From assembly GCA_900708905.1 (NCBI GenBank), contig CAADRB010000095.1, positions 270,966 through 334,965 on the forward strand: a stretch of DNA of 64,000 bases, in the 5' to 3' direction. Below, piece by piece: positions 41,001 through 54,000 of this stretch (positions are counted from its first letter, which is position 1; every line of letters begins with the position of its first letter). The stretch is from Hymenolepis diminuta (Eukaryota; Platyhelminthes; Cestoda; Cyclophyllidea; Hymenolepididae). The notes under the pieces were generated by a model. The model was not told the origin of the DNA and made no database searches. It saw only the letters and a program-made list of their open reading frames with translations. The translations under genes were made by a program, and so were the position numbers.

Positions 41001-41193
41001 ATCAAGCTTGTGGGCCAGAGCTTCTCTCTATTCTGGCGTGTTTTAGCTGTCTCAAACTTGTGATCAAGCATTGATACTCATATAAATTAACTTCCACTGT
41101 CATAAATTCAGTTTCGGCACTTTAGCAAATACGGAAAACCCCAATGTGAGGCTGCAAGAAATCGTGAGAGAAGGAGTTTAGACGATAAATCTC

Positions 41194-41536
41194 ATGCGTG
41201 CTTTAGCTCTCACTAATTCTGATGCCATACCTACACGTTTGGTGCACAAAGTGTCTGCGCCTATACTTCAATCCGCACAATTTGTGGCACAGTCGAAACA
41301 TTCTGTCGAACAGAAACTATCTTCACCCTGCCCATACTGCCGAGGTTGACGTTTCTTCAACAATGTCTCTTCAATCAAGACTGGAGATGGGTCCTTTGGA
41401 TATCAACTTAGATGTTTCTGGCCTCACGACGCTTGGAATTAATGGAACTCCAGAAATTCAATTTTGTAGTCTAAAAAGCCTTAGTTCAGAACATTTCAGG
41501 GAACTCCCTAAAATATTCTGGTTGGTCCAAAATTAA
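41194..41536 (+). pseudogene. Decayed coding-like fragment, unidentified
   Basis: Two overlapping frames read as plausible protein in succession. 41194-41349 gives 51 codons ending SSPCPYCRG-stop. From 41342 another frame continues with EVDVSSTMSLQSRLEMGPLDINLDVSG and stays open to 41536. The switch of frame at 41342-41349 looks like a frameshift in a former coding sequence. No splice sites fit. I do not recognise the family; a chance open frame is the alternative. Confidence 0.3.
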
Positions 41537-44500
41537 AAACTTTTGATAGAGAACTCTCGCCGGAATGGGGAGGGGAGAGTTGGATAAAATGAAATATTTT
41601 TATACAAAAGAAATCAAGGTAAAAATTTTATGATTTTTATTTGTTTATAAAACTTACACAGTTCTTTAAACGCACTGAAATTGTAAATCGATGCTTGATA
41701 TCATTTTCAGTAAATTACAGAATTTAATTAATCCCGTTTTACTATTGAATTCGAAGGATTTGTGGCTATCTAGAGTCTCAATGAAACTCATCCTCAACGT
41801 TCACATCACATTCAACGCAAGTCCTCTCAGAAGTTCTTCGGAAAGGCAAGAACACTTACTTTTTCGAGCTGAAAAGAAAAGAAGTAAAAACAAGGGATCA
41901 AATGGACTAAATCTCCCAACCTCCAAAACAATATCCTCACTGCTATAGCTTATTCTAACAGCAGAAAGTGTATTGCCTTTATGAAGGGGATGAGATATTA
42001 TTATTGTTTCTTCAGCCAATAATCCTCGAAATGCGGCTCCAATTCGACTTAATGTTATAAACGTTTCATGCCAATAAGCAAAATCCAGCCAATCTCTACT
42101 CAGGTCCAAGAGAAATATGGATAAGAAATAATCGATTTGCTTTCTTCTTTCCTCCCAACAAACGCAATATTAAGACCCGTACATCCTCGTGTCCAACTCG
42201 TATCTTAGAAAGGAACTTAAACTGCTTAATTCGTTGATCTTATGAACTTATAGATGATTATGACAGTGTCCCATTTAAATGTTCTTATGATTGTAGACTT
42301 TCATAACATTTAAAAGGAAGCATAATTTGTATAAATTGGGAGAAGTTGTATATAATTCTAAGCACCTCTTTTTTTATGGCAAGAAATCATAAACACACGG
42401 GAAGTAAGCATGAGAAATGCCTTTCTGTGGGAATTCATGCCCCAACCATTATTTTATTCGTGTCTTAAATCAACCGATGATTGATATATCAGTAATATGC
42501 TGTAGTAACTGATATTTTTTACCGTCGTGACAATATATCAATCATCTTCTCTCATACCCATAGGAATGACCTAGATATTAGATACACTGGTGTGTGCTTT
42601 TCCCAAACTCAGTATAGCAGCTGATAGTCTACCGCATATTTTAGCGTGACTGACGCAGACGGGAAATTACACCTCTGTTTGTAAATTGCTATCATTTGCA
42701 GAACGTCGCTGACTCATTTGAAATTACCGAATCGCATATATTATTTATAAGTTGACTGAATTTTATATTAAGCATATTGGGTAACTGAGAAGTGACTTCG
42801 GATTTAAAAAGAAACAACAAAAACCCTCACTTATTAACCTGTTCATATAAAGCAGGGAATTTCAGAAGAAAATCATCTAGAATATAGAAACACCTTTGCA
42901 AATAAATACGGAATCCTTTATAGAACCAGCGGCATTTGATACTATGGCCTTAAACTGTGATACAGTTTTGTGACTTCACAGTGTGCCGATTTAAAAAATA
43001 TTCACTCTGTAAAGCTTCAAAAAGAATTTCCATTAAATCACTCTGATCCTTAGAAATGGTCGTAGTTTATCAATTGTATTAAGAATGCGTTTAAGAATAT
43101 AACAAAGCTTCGTCACTTAAATAGAACAGTGAAATTCCACTGTTATGGAAAATGATTTTGGGCTGTGTATCTGCATCCTTATGTCAAATTTGAATGTCCA
43201 AAACAATATCAAATTCTTATTTTAAGGAAAGATTTCTGCAAATTTTCTATGGATCGAAAAAGGTTTGACAATGAGTTGTTAAACCGAAGAATTATTCAAA
43301 ATGAATTTTACTCCATTTACTCTGTTAATCATAAAAATTTCGAACGAGTTAAATAGGCAACTTCGTAGACCAATTTAGAGAAGAAAAAATTTATGAAGAA
43401 AAATAATCTATAATCAATGAAAAAATCTGTAATAGCTAGATTGAAAAAAACTGGCAAGTTCACTAGACAGTGATATGTATGTAGCACTTATGCATACATC
43501 ACGACTATGAAAAAATGTGTTACTGCAAGAATTCCCCTGTTAAGCTAAAAAATTAACTTTAATTGAAATTTTGTCACACGTAGCCACTCTTTACATAGTT
43601 GCTAAAGGAAAAGTGACAAGATATTGTGCAAAACAATGATATTTAAGTTAATTTTTCACTTATTATCCCTGACAAACTAGGATAATTGAGATGTTTGACT
43701 CCTATTCATTTTAACTCAGGGTATGTAATTCTTAAATATAATGCAATAAGAAGACCTTTTGCCTCATCAATGGTTGCTATACCAGCGGATACCTAGGTTC
43801 TAACACCCGAATCATATACTGGGCATTTGTTCATCTTCGCTGGTTAAGAGTTAATAAATAAGAGTAACACAGATCAGTAACCAGATAGATATTAGTAATC
43901 CAATTAGTGATGATCTAACTGGTATCTGGCCGTCGTAATACCTATAACATACGCCATGCGCTTATCAATATCAACGAGATAGCCGTAGATTGGGAGAACA
44001 ATGCATGAGTGCGGATTAAGTCAAGCTTTGCCGTCCATTACTATTACGTCCTACTCAAACTTAGCTAGATAATCATCCCTCTGTACTCTACAGATTAATA
44101 TTCCTTAAGCATTATTTAGAGGAGATACTACTCGAGCCTACAATTATACCTAAAAGTTTTTCAACATTCCCTAAATAGATCTTGACAATAGACTATCTAC
44201 TTCGCCTTTTAACCTATCTTCATAATCAGAATAAGAAAGTCATAAAAACTCTAATATTCACTGTAACTTCTGACAATTAATGATGATAATTCGATCAACT
44301 TCTGAACTGTAGTTCATGTTCAGTGTGGAAAACAATAAAGGACAAACCATGAAAAGAAACGTGGTAAGAAAAAACCTTTAAGTTATATTTTGTAAAAAAA
44401 TCACAAATTGATCCACATTTGCATAAAACGCTGCCTTTTGTGCACAAGTAATTATTGAGCCGAAGCATAAATCAGGTAGCACTACTTTGTGGTGGAAATT

Positions 44501-47337
44501 AGTTTTTGCAAAGGTCACATGTGGTAGGAAATGAATACTTTTCCGCTTCTGGTAGAGATTAAGGCATGGTAAGCTGCATTAGCACAACAATAAATCTATG
44601 TTTTATAGTATTACAAGACTTCGTCTTCTTAAAGTTGGTAGGACATTATTACCCTTTCTAGGAATTCAACGCAATGTATTCTCGATTCCCGATAAGGTAA
44701 AGGAGAGAAGGATTTAAATATTGTTCTGCAATACGTGATATACATAGTTATGTTGCCACTGATATAATCTAAACCACTACCATTGGTGCAGTAGCACTGA
44801 CCCAATAGAAGAAGAGGGAAGACCAATAGTTAAAATGATTGCTACTCTTCACTTAGTTAAAAAAATAAAAATGATATTCATGTGGCTGGGGGTTACGAAA
44901 ATGATTGGCTTTCTGACTGACTAACATTATGATCGTGGGATGACTTCCTTACCAAGTATGAGCATAGAAGAAAGTAATCGAAAAATTTAGTTTTCAGGAG
45001 GACGTATTTCGTTCACTAATAATATTCATAATGTTGATCTTCCGACCATTGCGATTAAAACGGAGAAAAAGCGTAATATTAAAGCATTGAGAAAAGGATA
45101 ATCCTAAATGCCATCAGCTTAGAATGGGGAAAACTGAATAAAATATTGTATTTCCAAACTTCTACAAATAATATAAGATGAGTGATAATGGGTGGATGCC
45201 TATATTAGAAGATATAACAGACTTTAAACCAGCGAGCCGTAGTGGATAAGAACAGAGTATAACTGAGAATGCCAATGACTTAAGTTCAGACTGATGACTA
45301 ATAAACAGTACACTATTCAGGTTGAAAACTGAATTAACTGATAAGTATATTTAACCACGTGTTATACCAATTATGATTAGAACAGAACAAATAAGGCTAG
45401 AAACAAGGACACTCAAGTCAATTTTCGCTACTTTTAGCAATTATTAATTGAGCTTCATGTATTAAAAATTTTTCATATCATAAATAATATTTTACCAATA
45501 ACAGAAAACTTATGAGTATTTCTGATCAGTTTAGAAAAAATTCACGCAAAAATGCTAAAATAGCAAAACACTATTGATGACCTTGACATTTTCCATATCA
45601 ATTTGTGACATGTAAAATTCAGTTCAGGCATCTATCACTGATACCTGAAAAGCATCAAACAGGTTTACAGATGGGAAGCATAAAAGCGCACACAACTGAG
45701 GAAAAGGGGCAACTTATAATTGATTTCTAAATGTGATATTTGAATAAAAATGCCAACCTTGCGCATTTTAGTGCCCTGGAAGGAATCCTTAGAAGTGGAT
45801 GAGTTTATGATTGAAAATTATAGTTTATCCTAATTTTATTTCACAAGAAATAATTCACTGAAATTATAATAAGTCTTTATTACCATACTTTAAGAATCAA
45901 AAGGAACAATCATGATTTTCTTTAAAGGTGAATGCTGAACAGTTTCTCCATTCGCAGTGCACTTACACAGTTCAAATTGCCATCAGTTCGTTTTAAGACA
46001 TAATTTATCTAATAATGTAGCTAAAATTAAGTTCTAACGGAAATGCAAAGGGGATGCAATATATTGCTTTCAGTATGCAATTTTGGCAATTTTAGTACCT
46101 ATGGCTAAATAAAGAACAGCATTCCTAAGGAAAAGTGCTTCTAACGGACATTTATGCATTGTGCTTCGAATTAGTGGAAAAGAGCTCCCGCCGATCCTAG
46201 AGTGAGCATACTTAGAAATTCCTGGCTGCTTCAAAATCATTAATGCACGTGACAGGAAAGTTTTTCGCACCTGGAAAAGGCCACCATGCATATTGGGACT
46301 ATTTTAAGCCTTTATTTACCAGTATGGGGAGTGAAATTGTTCAAATGAAAAATCACGTGAACGTTGGAGAGAATCTTGTCTACAGGAATAAAACCCAGGT
46401 GCTGTGGGGAGAATACTCGTTGCCAACCAGTTGGCAAAACTTCAGAAAGTAATTTAATTTATATTAAATAGTCAACAGCAGATTATAATATCGAGGAATT
46501 GAGGAATTTCTATTAATTTCAAATTTGTCTCTCAGTTCTTCTGAATAAACACATGAAACCGTTTATTTAAATCGCCTAGCACAACAGAGCGTCTCCCCTT
46601 TCGATGATTAAGTAAATAAATTGATTATCCCAATTCTTCTATAAGTTAAAATAAAGATCAGTATTACCGGTGACATATATGTTGGAGTTAGGGTAACAGC
46701 TAACGGCTGACAGCCTACACCATTTCTAGAGCAGAAGACCAAGAGCTGACTAGGCCAAAATGTTTCAATTAAGCCACAATGAAGATTCAAGCTGGTGAGA
46801 GAGAGATAAGAACAAAGACAACAGCTGTATAACAGGCGTACGTCTGCCCCTGTGTGTGAGTACCAAAGCGGTTCATGAGTCACTTAGTCAAGGACACGCG
46901 TGAGCTATAAGTGCGGATGTACCTTCAAATGAAAAGAGACAGTTATAGAAAAAGGAAACTCGATAAACTTGCCTAGATATGACAGGGACGAGTTTGAGTC
47001 ATAGGGACATAAAGGTATCACTGTGGCTTCGCGGACGAAAAAGGGAGGTATTTTCATAGAGGATTCGAATAAAGTGTAATTTTGGGAATGCATATGGAGT
47101 CATCCTTCATATTTTTTTCATTTATCGGCTGAAAATTGGATTCAAGTCATTTTATCCGATAACTACTAGAATCAATTTTGGCATTAAAGGACTTTAACTT
47201 TTAGCCATTTAAATAATCAATTAAAAACTATAGAGAACTTTAAAGCGTGAATCACAATTCTGATAACGTATTGATGATGTACCATACTGCTATTCTTTTT
47301 CCTTATTACTTTCTCCATCTGAGTAATCGATCTCCCC

Positions 47338-47339
47338 NN
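47338..47339. other. Unresolved bases (NN)
   Basis: Two N characters mark uncertain or gap sequence within AT-rich non-coding DNA, just after a run of C. Confidence 0.95.
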
Positions 47340-50333
47340 CCTCCCTTTTATAGAGATATTATAATATCCACGGGTTTGCAGGGGAAATCATAGAAACCAG
47401 TAGTCAAAGTGGCCTTGGATTTAACTCTTAGGCGTCCTTAACACCATCCGAAATGGTGGAAAAGCACCTATCTCAGAGGGAGAAGTGCCATCAAACATGT
47501 TCTATCAAAATATGCAAAATTTGCTCTTTACTACTGGCCATTTTGCATAATTGATAAGAGAAATGATTTTGATACTCTAGACTAGAAAATGCAGGCAAAG
47601 CAGACAACATCGCCAGTCGGACATCGACTCAGATGAGGGAAGCTAGTATCGGAGATATATTTAACCAACTTTCGTGTATATGGAAAGGGTAGTTGCCAAA
47701 AGAGTAGAGTTAGCAAAATAGTTGCTTCCTCCTACTTTTGTGCCCTTAAATACTGTTTGGTCCATCGTTCTATCTTCTTTACTCTTTTAGACCTTTTGCC
47801 CTTTAACCATATATTGCCTTTTATAAAAGGTGTCCTTTAGTACATACTTATTTAGTCCGTACTTCCAACATTATCATCAGTTAAGGGATAGTTTGGTTCT
47901 CATATGTTAATTCTATGAAAAGATTTCATTCACAATAATAGGTACAGTCGGCATAAAGAGTGTCTTGAAGTAATATGCTTCCGCCTTTATTCAAATTAGT
48001 TACTCCGGGTCAGAATCAAGTATACTCAAAGCATTATTTAAGGGCTAGATTACGGTATTGGCTTTTAATTAAGTTACTTTAATTATGCATTGGGCTTGAT
48101 ACTCAATACTAAAATTATGATGCCATTTTATGAGAAATTTCATTTAAAACAACCTGGGTTGCTTTCGAGTTTAAAATCAAAATCGTAATTCAATGGCAAA
48201 GATGAGGTTATTTTTGAGATTTTTTACAATTACCTTTAGTATAAAAATGCACCTTAAGGCTCCATGATCTCATTAACTTGTTCAGTTCTGTGAACAATTT
48301 TCCTTTATCATTCTCAGTTAAACGACACTGAGGAGAGCTTTCAAGATGTCGATGAACCGTGAATATCCTAAATAGCTAATCGAATCCTGCTAAAAATTGA
48401 GCATTAAATGTCTTCGGTGGTGTTTTAAAGACAAAGGAAAGATTATTTGATTTAATTTGAAGTAGTGCCAATCTGAACTCACAGTAGCAGTCAATCAAAG
48501 GGCCCAGATTGATACACGACAGCTGTCCTTCATTTTAATTCTCCATAGGTTAAATAAAATTCCCTTCTGCTTTGGCAGAACTTTTAATCTGATCTTCGCA
48601 TTTCATATTGATCAATACATATCATAGAGACAAATAAACAATGTCTCTCTCTTTAACACATACTGTAAAATATTAAAAACATGCTTTTCCTCTAATTTTG
48701 GGAGATTGATGATGTTTCGCATGTAGCGAGATAATGACTTTGTCTATATAATTAGCGCTGATATCCCCGTTTGTGGTGTAGATACATTAGTCGCTCCGTT
48801 TCGACAGCTTATGTTAATTTGAATTATTCAATAAATCATGTTTATTGATAATAAATACTACAGCTACACGTATTTGTACGGCTAAGCCTGACAAGACAGA
48901 CGAATGCAATATTACGGGACGCTTCATCTGACATAATTGAAAACTATGTGGTTTTGGAATGTACTAACAACACTGTTTTAATAAGGCAAATTTAAAAAAA
49001 TAAATAATCTAAACAATGATTTTTGGACATCGAATTGTTTAGATTTGCCCCCACTTAGACGATTATTACAGTGGTACGAAAATAAGACACGGTTCCACAG
49101 AATTAAACAAACGAGAACATGCTGCATAAAAGAATGCATGATTGACACTGATCGAATGAATGAACTATGAGGGCGCTCACTATTTCACTTGTCAAGGTAT
49201 TCAACAGTTCCTTATGTAAGGATAATGAATAAATTCACTGTGGCAAATTAAATGTCTGAATAAAGTAGCAAATAGGTTTTTAACGCATGAAGAATAAAAA
49301 CTTGATGAATAAAAAAATATAATTATATAGACGGTCAATGAAGTCCCTATACCTAGGTTATTAATAACAGCTGTACCTTCTTAATAAAGGGTCGAAGAGA
49401 AATCATCCATTGACTTACAGTTCTTCTCTCCCCTTCTTTCTGGGTCTAAGCAATTGTACTTACAGTATATCACAGTGACAACCTATAATAACTTATTGAT
49501 TGTATTATGGAAAATATATTTTCATATTATAAAGTTAAAATGTATCTGATTAATGACAAAACCCTTTGGTGGACAATTAATAGGTGAAGGCACCAATTAA
49601 TAAGTCTCTTCTAATATTTTTGGGAAATATTTATTTTGAAAACAAATAAGTATAGAACAATCAAGTTATGTGTAATTAAAAGGAGGCAGATTTACTTAAA
49701 ACTGCTAAGTAGCCGGCAATATATCATTGATTTCAGGAAAGATTATTGCACAATCGTAAGTAAATAACCTTGAATAACTTTTCATACAATATATTGCTGG
49801 GCGTGAACCGTTTTATCTAATCGTGCTGAAAGCTCACTCTTATGAAGAGACTTTTGCATCTTCCGTAATTTTCCCATTTTTAAATATAATGCTCACTTTA
49901 AAAAGATTAGCTTTAATTTCTTGAGGTTAGTGTAAATGTAGAACTACAGCATCATACAAAGTGTTATATTACTGACCTTAATTATCATTTAATTGGAATT
50001 AGTTCACTCATGATATTGACAGCATTCATGAGCTCTACCGATATGGAATTTCACTTATTAAGCTGAATGTATGACAACCGATTTAAACTGACTTGACTTC
50101 GTCAATGCTCCTTTTAAACAACTTTTTTAAATGCTCCAACTTATAAACTCGTCTAGTTCTGGGCACAAGGTACTTGTTTATATAAAATCGAAAAACCAGA
50201 TGTTTATTCATGACTAAAAATATTTTTAATAGTAATCGTGATTGACAAATCGGGATGAAGACAAGGCTAAAGTCAAAATCTTGTTTCGGAATTAAATCAT
50301 CTAGCATGTATCGCTATTTCTCAATGTTAAATT

Positions 50334-50385
50334 ACTCGTATACTAAATATCTATTCTCTATACTATACTCGTATACTAAATATCT
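50334..50385 (+). repeat. Two-copy 33-bp tandem duplication
   Basis: The 19-mer ACTCGTATACTAAATATCT occurs at 50334-50352 and again exactly at 50367-50385. It lies in non-coding sequence about 0.7 kb beyond the muscleblind stop codon. Confidence 0.85.
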
Positions 50386-50997
50386 CTCAGTCAATTGCAT
50401 CAAAAAAATTAAATTCAATTACATGGTGGCATTGACTCATGTGGTGGAAAATACTCAACCCATTCTCTTAACGTGGCAGTTTGATAACTCAAGGTTGTCT
50501 CAATAAGACAATTTTCCCGTTGTCAATGCGCTGGCACTATGTTTATATCCCCGCTCGATTATTTTCTGAGATTAGCAGAATCTAAAAGCACGTTATGGGT
50601 AGATCATCTCGTGAAAATTTTAGCAAGATTAATTTCTCTTTCAGTTGGATAAATTGTGCTGTTTGAAAAGATACTGACATAAGTGTCACTCCCATTACGT
50701 AATCAACAAAATTCTTTGTTGAAATACCACTCATTCGGGAGGAGATTGTTTTTTTAGTCAATCAAGCAGATTGTAAGCCTTATCAGTAAAAAGCAGTTCT
50801 TCTACAAGTTTCATTTAAAGGCAACATTCCGCCACTATTTTGGAAAAAAAGCCTAATTATAGAATCACGCATTGAATCAATGAGAAACTTTATAGATTAT
50901 ATAATTTCCGCGAACTACTAATATCATTCTGAACTAACCATTGAATAGCTCATCAAAATTACAAGATGCCTGTTTCCTACTAAGCTAATATTACGTT

Positions 50998-51003
50998 TTT
51001 ATT
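50998..51003 (-). terminator. Polyadenylation signal of muscleblind gene
   Basis: AATAAA on the minus strand (TTTATT on plus), about 95 nt beyond the stop codon at 51099-51101. Position and strand fit the muscleblind 3' end. Confidence 0.6.
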
Positions 51004-51098
51004 ATACTCTCAGAGTTTTTACATATAAAATATTACAAATCTAAAAGTAATTATTAGTCAAAATTGTAAGAAGCCATAGGATAATATCCTCATAAGTT

Positions 51099-54000
51099 TC
51101 ATGTTGACGTTGACTTTGCTGGCGCAGTGGTTTGACCGGCAGTTGATTGAGATTGAAGTTGAGATTGAGGAATCGACGTTGAACGATTGAACGAAGATCC
51201 ATTCCAAGTAGTGGAGCTGGAGGTGGAGGTAGTTGATGAAGAGGATACAGTAACTGTAGCTGAAGCTTGTGAGACAGTTGTACTTGGAGATGCACTGATA
51301 ATTGAGGAAGTATTCACACTGGATGTTAGATTATTCATTGAAGCTGCAGCGGTGCTCAAAACACTATTCAGCGCATGAGATCTATTCACGGAGATCGCTT
51401 GAAGAGGTATATGGTAATATCTACAGGGTTGACGAGTGCATCTACCCTTTGCAGCATCTCGGCATACTGTAACTCGACCCTGATTCACTTCAAGTCCTTT
51501 CGCTGTTGTGAAAAGGAATGGAAAGTGTATAGCTGTATTTTAAGTGGACTTAGTTGGGTAAGGGAATGGCCTATGATCTCAGGGAGTGAATTCTTGGGAA
51601 ATATGCGGGAAGACTCGGGAGCATTTATATGACTAATTAGGCCTAGTTTTTCCCATTTGTGATGCGGGTGAATGGATTTTATCATACAGAAGAGGTCTAC
51701 ATGAATGAATGTTAGGCACAGCTGTACAACAAATCAAGGAGCAAATGGGTTAACTTACTATCAGCAATATGAACGTAACGGCATTCCGTGTTTCGATGGC
51801 ATTTTCCGGCTTGGAAATCTCGACAAAGTTGGAGACTTTCGATTAGCTAAAATAAAAGAAAATTAACCTGATAGCATTAAGACAGCAGTAGATTAATCAA
51901 TATTGTTTCCTTTAAGCATTGAGACTTCTTACTCAGGTATTCTTTTATCCATTTTAACATTCATTTAACATTTTCACATTTTCATTAAATTATTCTGGGA
52001 TTTCGATTTTAAATAAAGCATATTCACATTCAAAACGGTAATTCTTTGATCTACAAACTGTTATTTTATTGTGCATCAAACGGATTTCACTCTAAAGATC
52101 ATAACTGCTCCAATGTTCTTGAAGGGTGGTTTCATGAATCCATGTTATAGTAAACTAAATTTATTTGCCTACGTACATAAATAAACTATAACTTTCAGCT
52201 AATTATAAAGATTTTGCGGATTTTTTGAAATGAAATAAAACTTACATGACCGTCTTCAGTGAAATAAGGGCAGCTGGTGATTAGAGCTTGGTTTTGGGGG
52301 AGACTTCCAGTCAGGGAACCTATAGCAAGCCCACTGGTAACTACATGGGAAAAATATCGTAAAAAGTGAGACCGAGAGAAAAACAATATATTCTTATTGA
52401 AAGAACACTTCTGGTAAGAATACAAAACGTTGTATTGATGATTTAATTTCAGGTTGCCTTTTGAAATTTAATGACAAGCAAATACTTCGTCTTGTTATTA
52501 ATGACCTCGATAATTAGCTGAATATATTAAAAATATAGCATAAAATACAATATTCCATCTGATGTGTGGACATAGGAAATCTGAACTTCATAGACCATCT
52601 TCCCATTTTCAATCTTCCCCAAATATAGGAATTTAAAGCTTATTAGAATTAGATAATTTGCTACAAATAAATAAAAAGGCTTTACTTACACTAACAGTAC
52701 ATTACGGTATCTGGATATAAGAAGCCCACGTAGGGAATATATAGGATTTGTTCAAATGTAAAAGCGAGGGAAAAAATTGTCAGAATAGCGGCTCTTCAGC
52801 TTCTGTACTCTGTAAAGCATATGCTGTAAGATTTATTAATAGATCTATTCATATGACTACGCTTACAGTAATATTGTAAGCAAAACTTTACAGTGGCAAC
52901 TTAATCAGCATTTACTTTTGGTCATCTTGACTCTATCAAAGCTAAGTTATTGGACAATCAGAACACTCAAATCCACTAATTAAGCGTTGAAAAAATGCTG
53001 TCACATAGTTTCAGGCGGAAATTAAAGTACAGAAGCGAATTATGTCAAAAGGACAATAACCCAAATTCCACAAGCTTCCGCATTCTAGGTCGTGACATTG
53101 CCAGTGCAATCTTTAGCTTTGTAAACCAGATATAAGAAATCCAACAGTTTAAATATGAATGAAATTATGGCAGTTTGGGAATTACTTCGTGATATTAACT
53201 TACTTCAAAGAATGAGACTGCGAAAAAGAATTAATAAAAAAAATAAATAATAATAATAACCGTCCAATAGCCTTCCTATCAAAGATAGAACTCGCAAACA
53301 TATCTTAGAATAAGAAATCCTTAAGGATTAAAGGACACTGATCTAGAAAAATTATGTATATTTAACAACAACAATCTCTCCTCCTCCTCCTCCAAATAAA
53401 CTAAATGTTAATATCTTTGCTCCCTTCTTTCTAACTGATATCCTTAACACGAATTTTAAGAAAATTCTCTTTGATCAAATGAAAAAAATAATTCTTAAGG
53501 ATTTGGTAATTAAGGAACGCATCTAAGAATGCAGTCACGTAGGTGAATAGACCCGACTACAAAAATTGGAAAGAGAAATCTGGAGACCTGTAAGTAAAAC
53601 TTTACAGTCTCTAAAATCGTTAATTAGGAAATCTATAGGATTTATCTCACCAGAATAAACTCAAGCGCAAGTACATCCTTCCAAGTCCATTTAAGCACAA
53701 CTGTATCTCCTCACCATTACTCATTGAGGACTCTAACCAACTGACCTAACTTCCGGAAAATTATCAGCGCACATGCTTTCGTCTTGCAAAAGCCAAACCA
53801 AACTCGGCATATATGTTAAGTGGGGAAACTCACATTGGTCATAAAAGGCGAGAGGATTCAGTCCATAAGGAGCGAATAGAGCAGCCCAGTTCTGTTGAAC
53901 TTGCTGCTGCTGAACAAGTTGCTGTTGAGCAGCTTGTTGCTGTAACCGCAGTAAAGCAGCAGTTTGAATTGCCATGGCAGGTGACGTTGTTGGAGTTATA

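Larger units (their letters stand above)
31762..51040. other. Gene-poor AT-rich region between MED15 and muscleblind
   Basis: About 19 kb without a recognisable intact gene. Open frames up to about 100 codons occur but lack splice sites and match no family I know. The region contains dispersed repeat copies, a decayed coding-like patch near 41.2-41.5 kb and an assembly gap (two N) at 47338-47339. Upstream MED15 exons or RNA genes cannot be excluded but were not seen. Confidence 0.55.

Noticed and set aside
41801..42109. 102-codon minus-strand frame
   Set aside because: No splice sites, no recognisable domain, and an overlapping plus-strand frame of similar length; treated as chance.
45285..45300. 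CTGATGA motif as a hammerhead ribozyme core
   Set aside because: The second conserved core (GAAA with closing stem) and paired helices are not in the right places nearby.
46243..46452. Plus-strand 69-codon frame with protein-like composition
   Set aside because: No family recognised and no flanking splice sites or promoter; could be a fragment but not supportable.
51187..51378. Val/Glu-rich plus-strand frame
   Set aside because: This is the reverse complement of the Ser/Thr-rich muscleblind tail; its composition follows from that.
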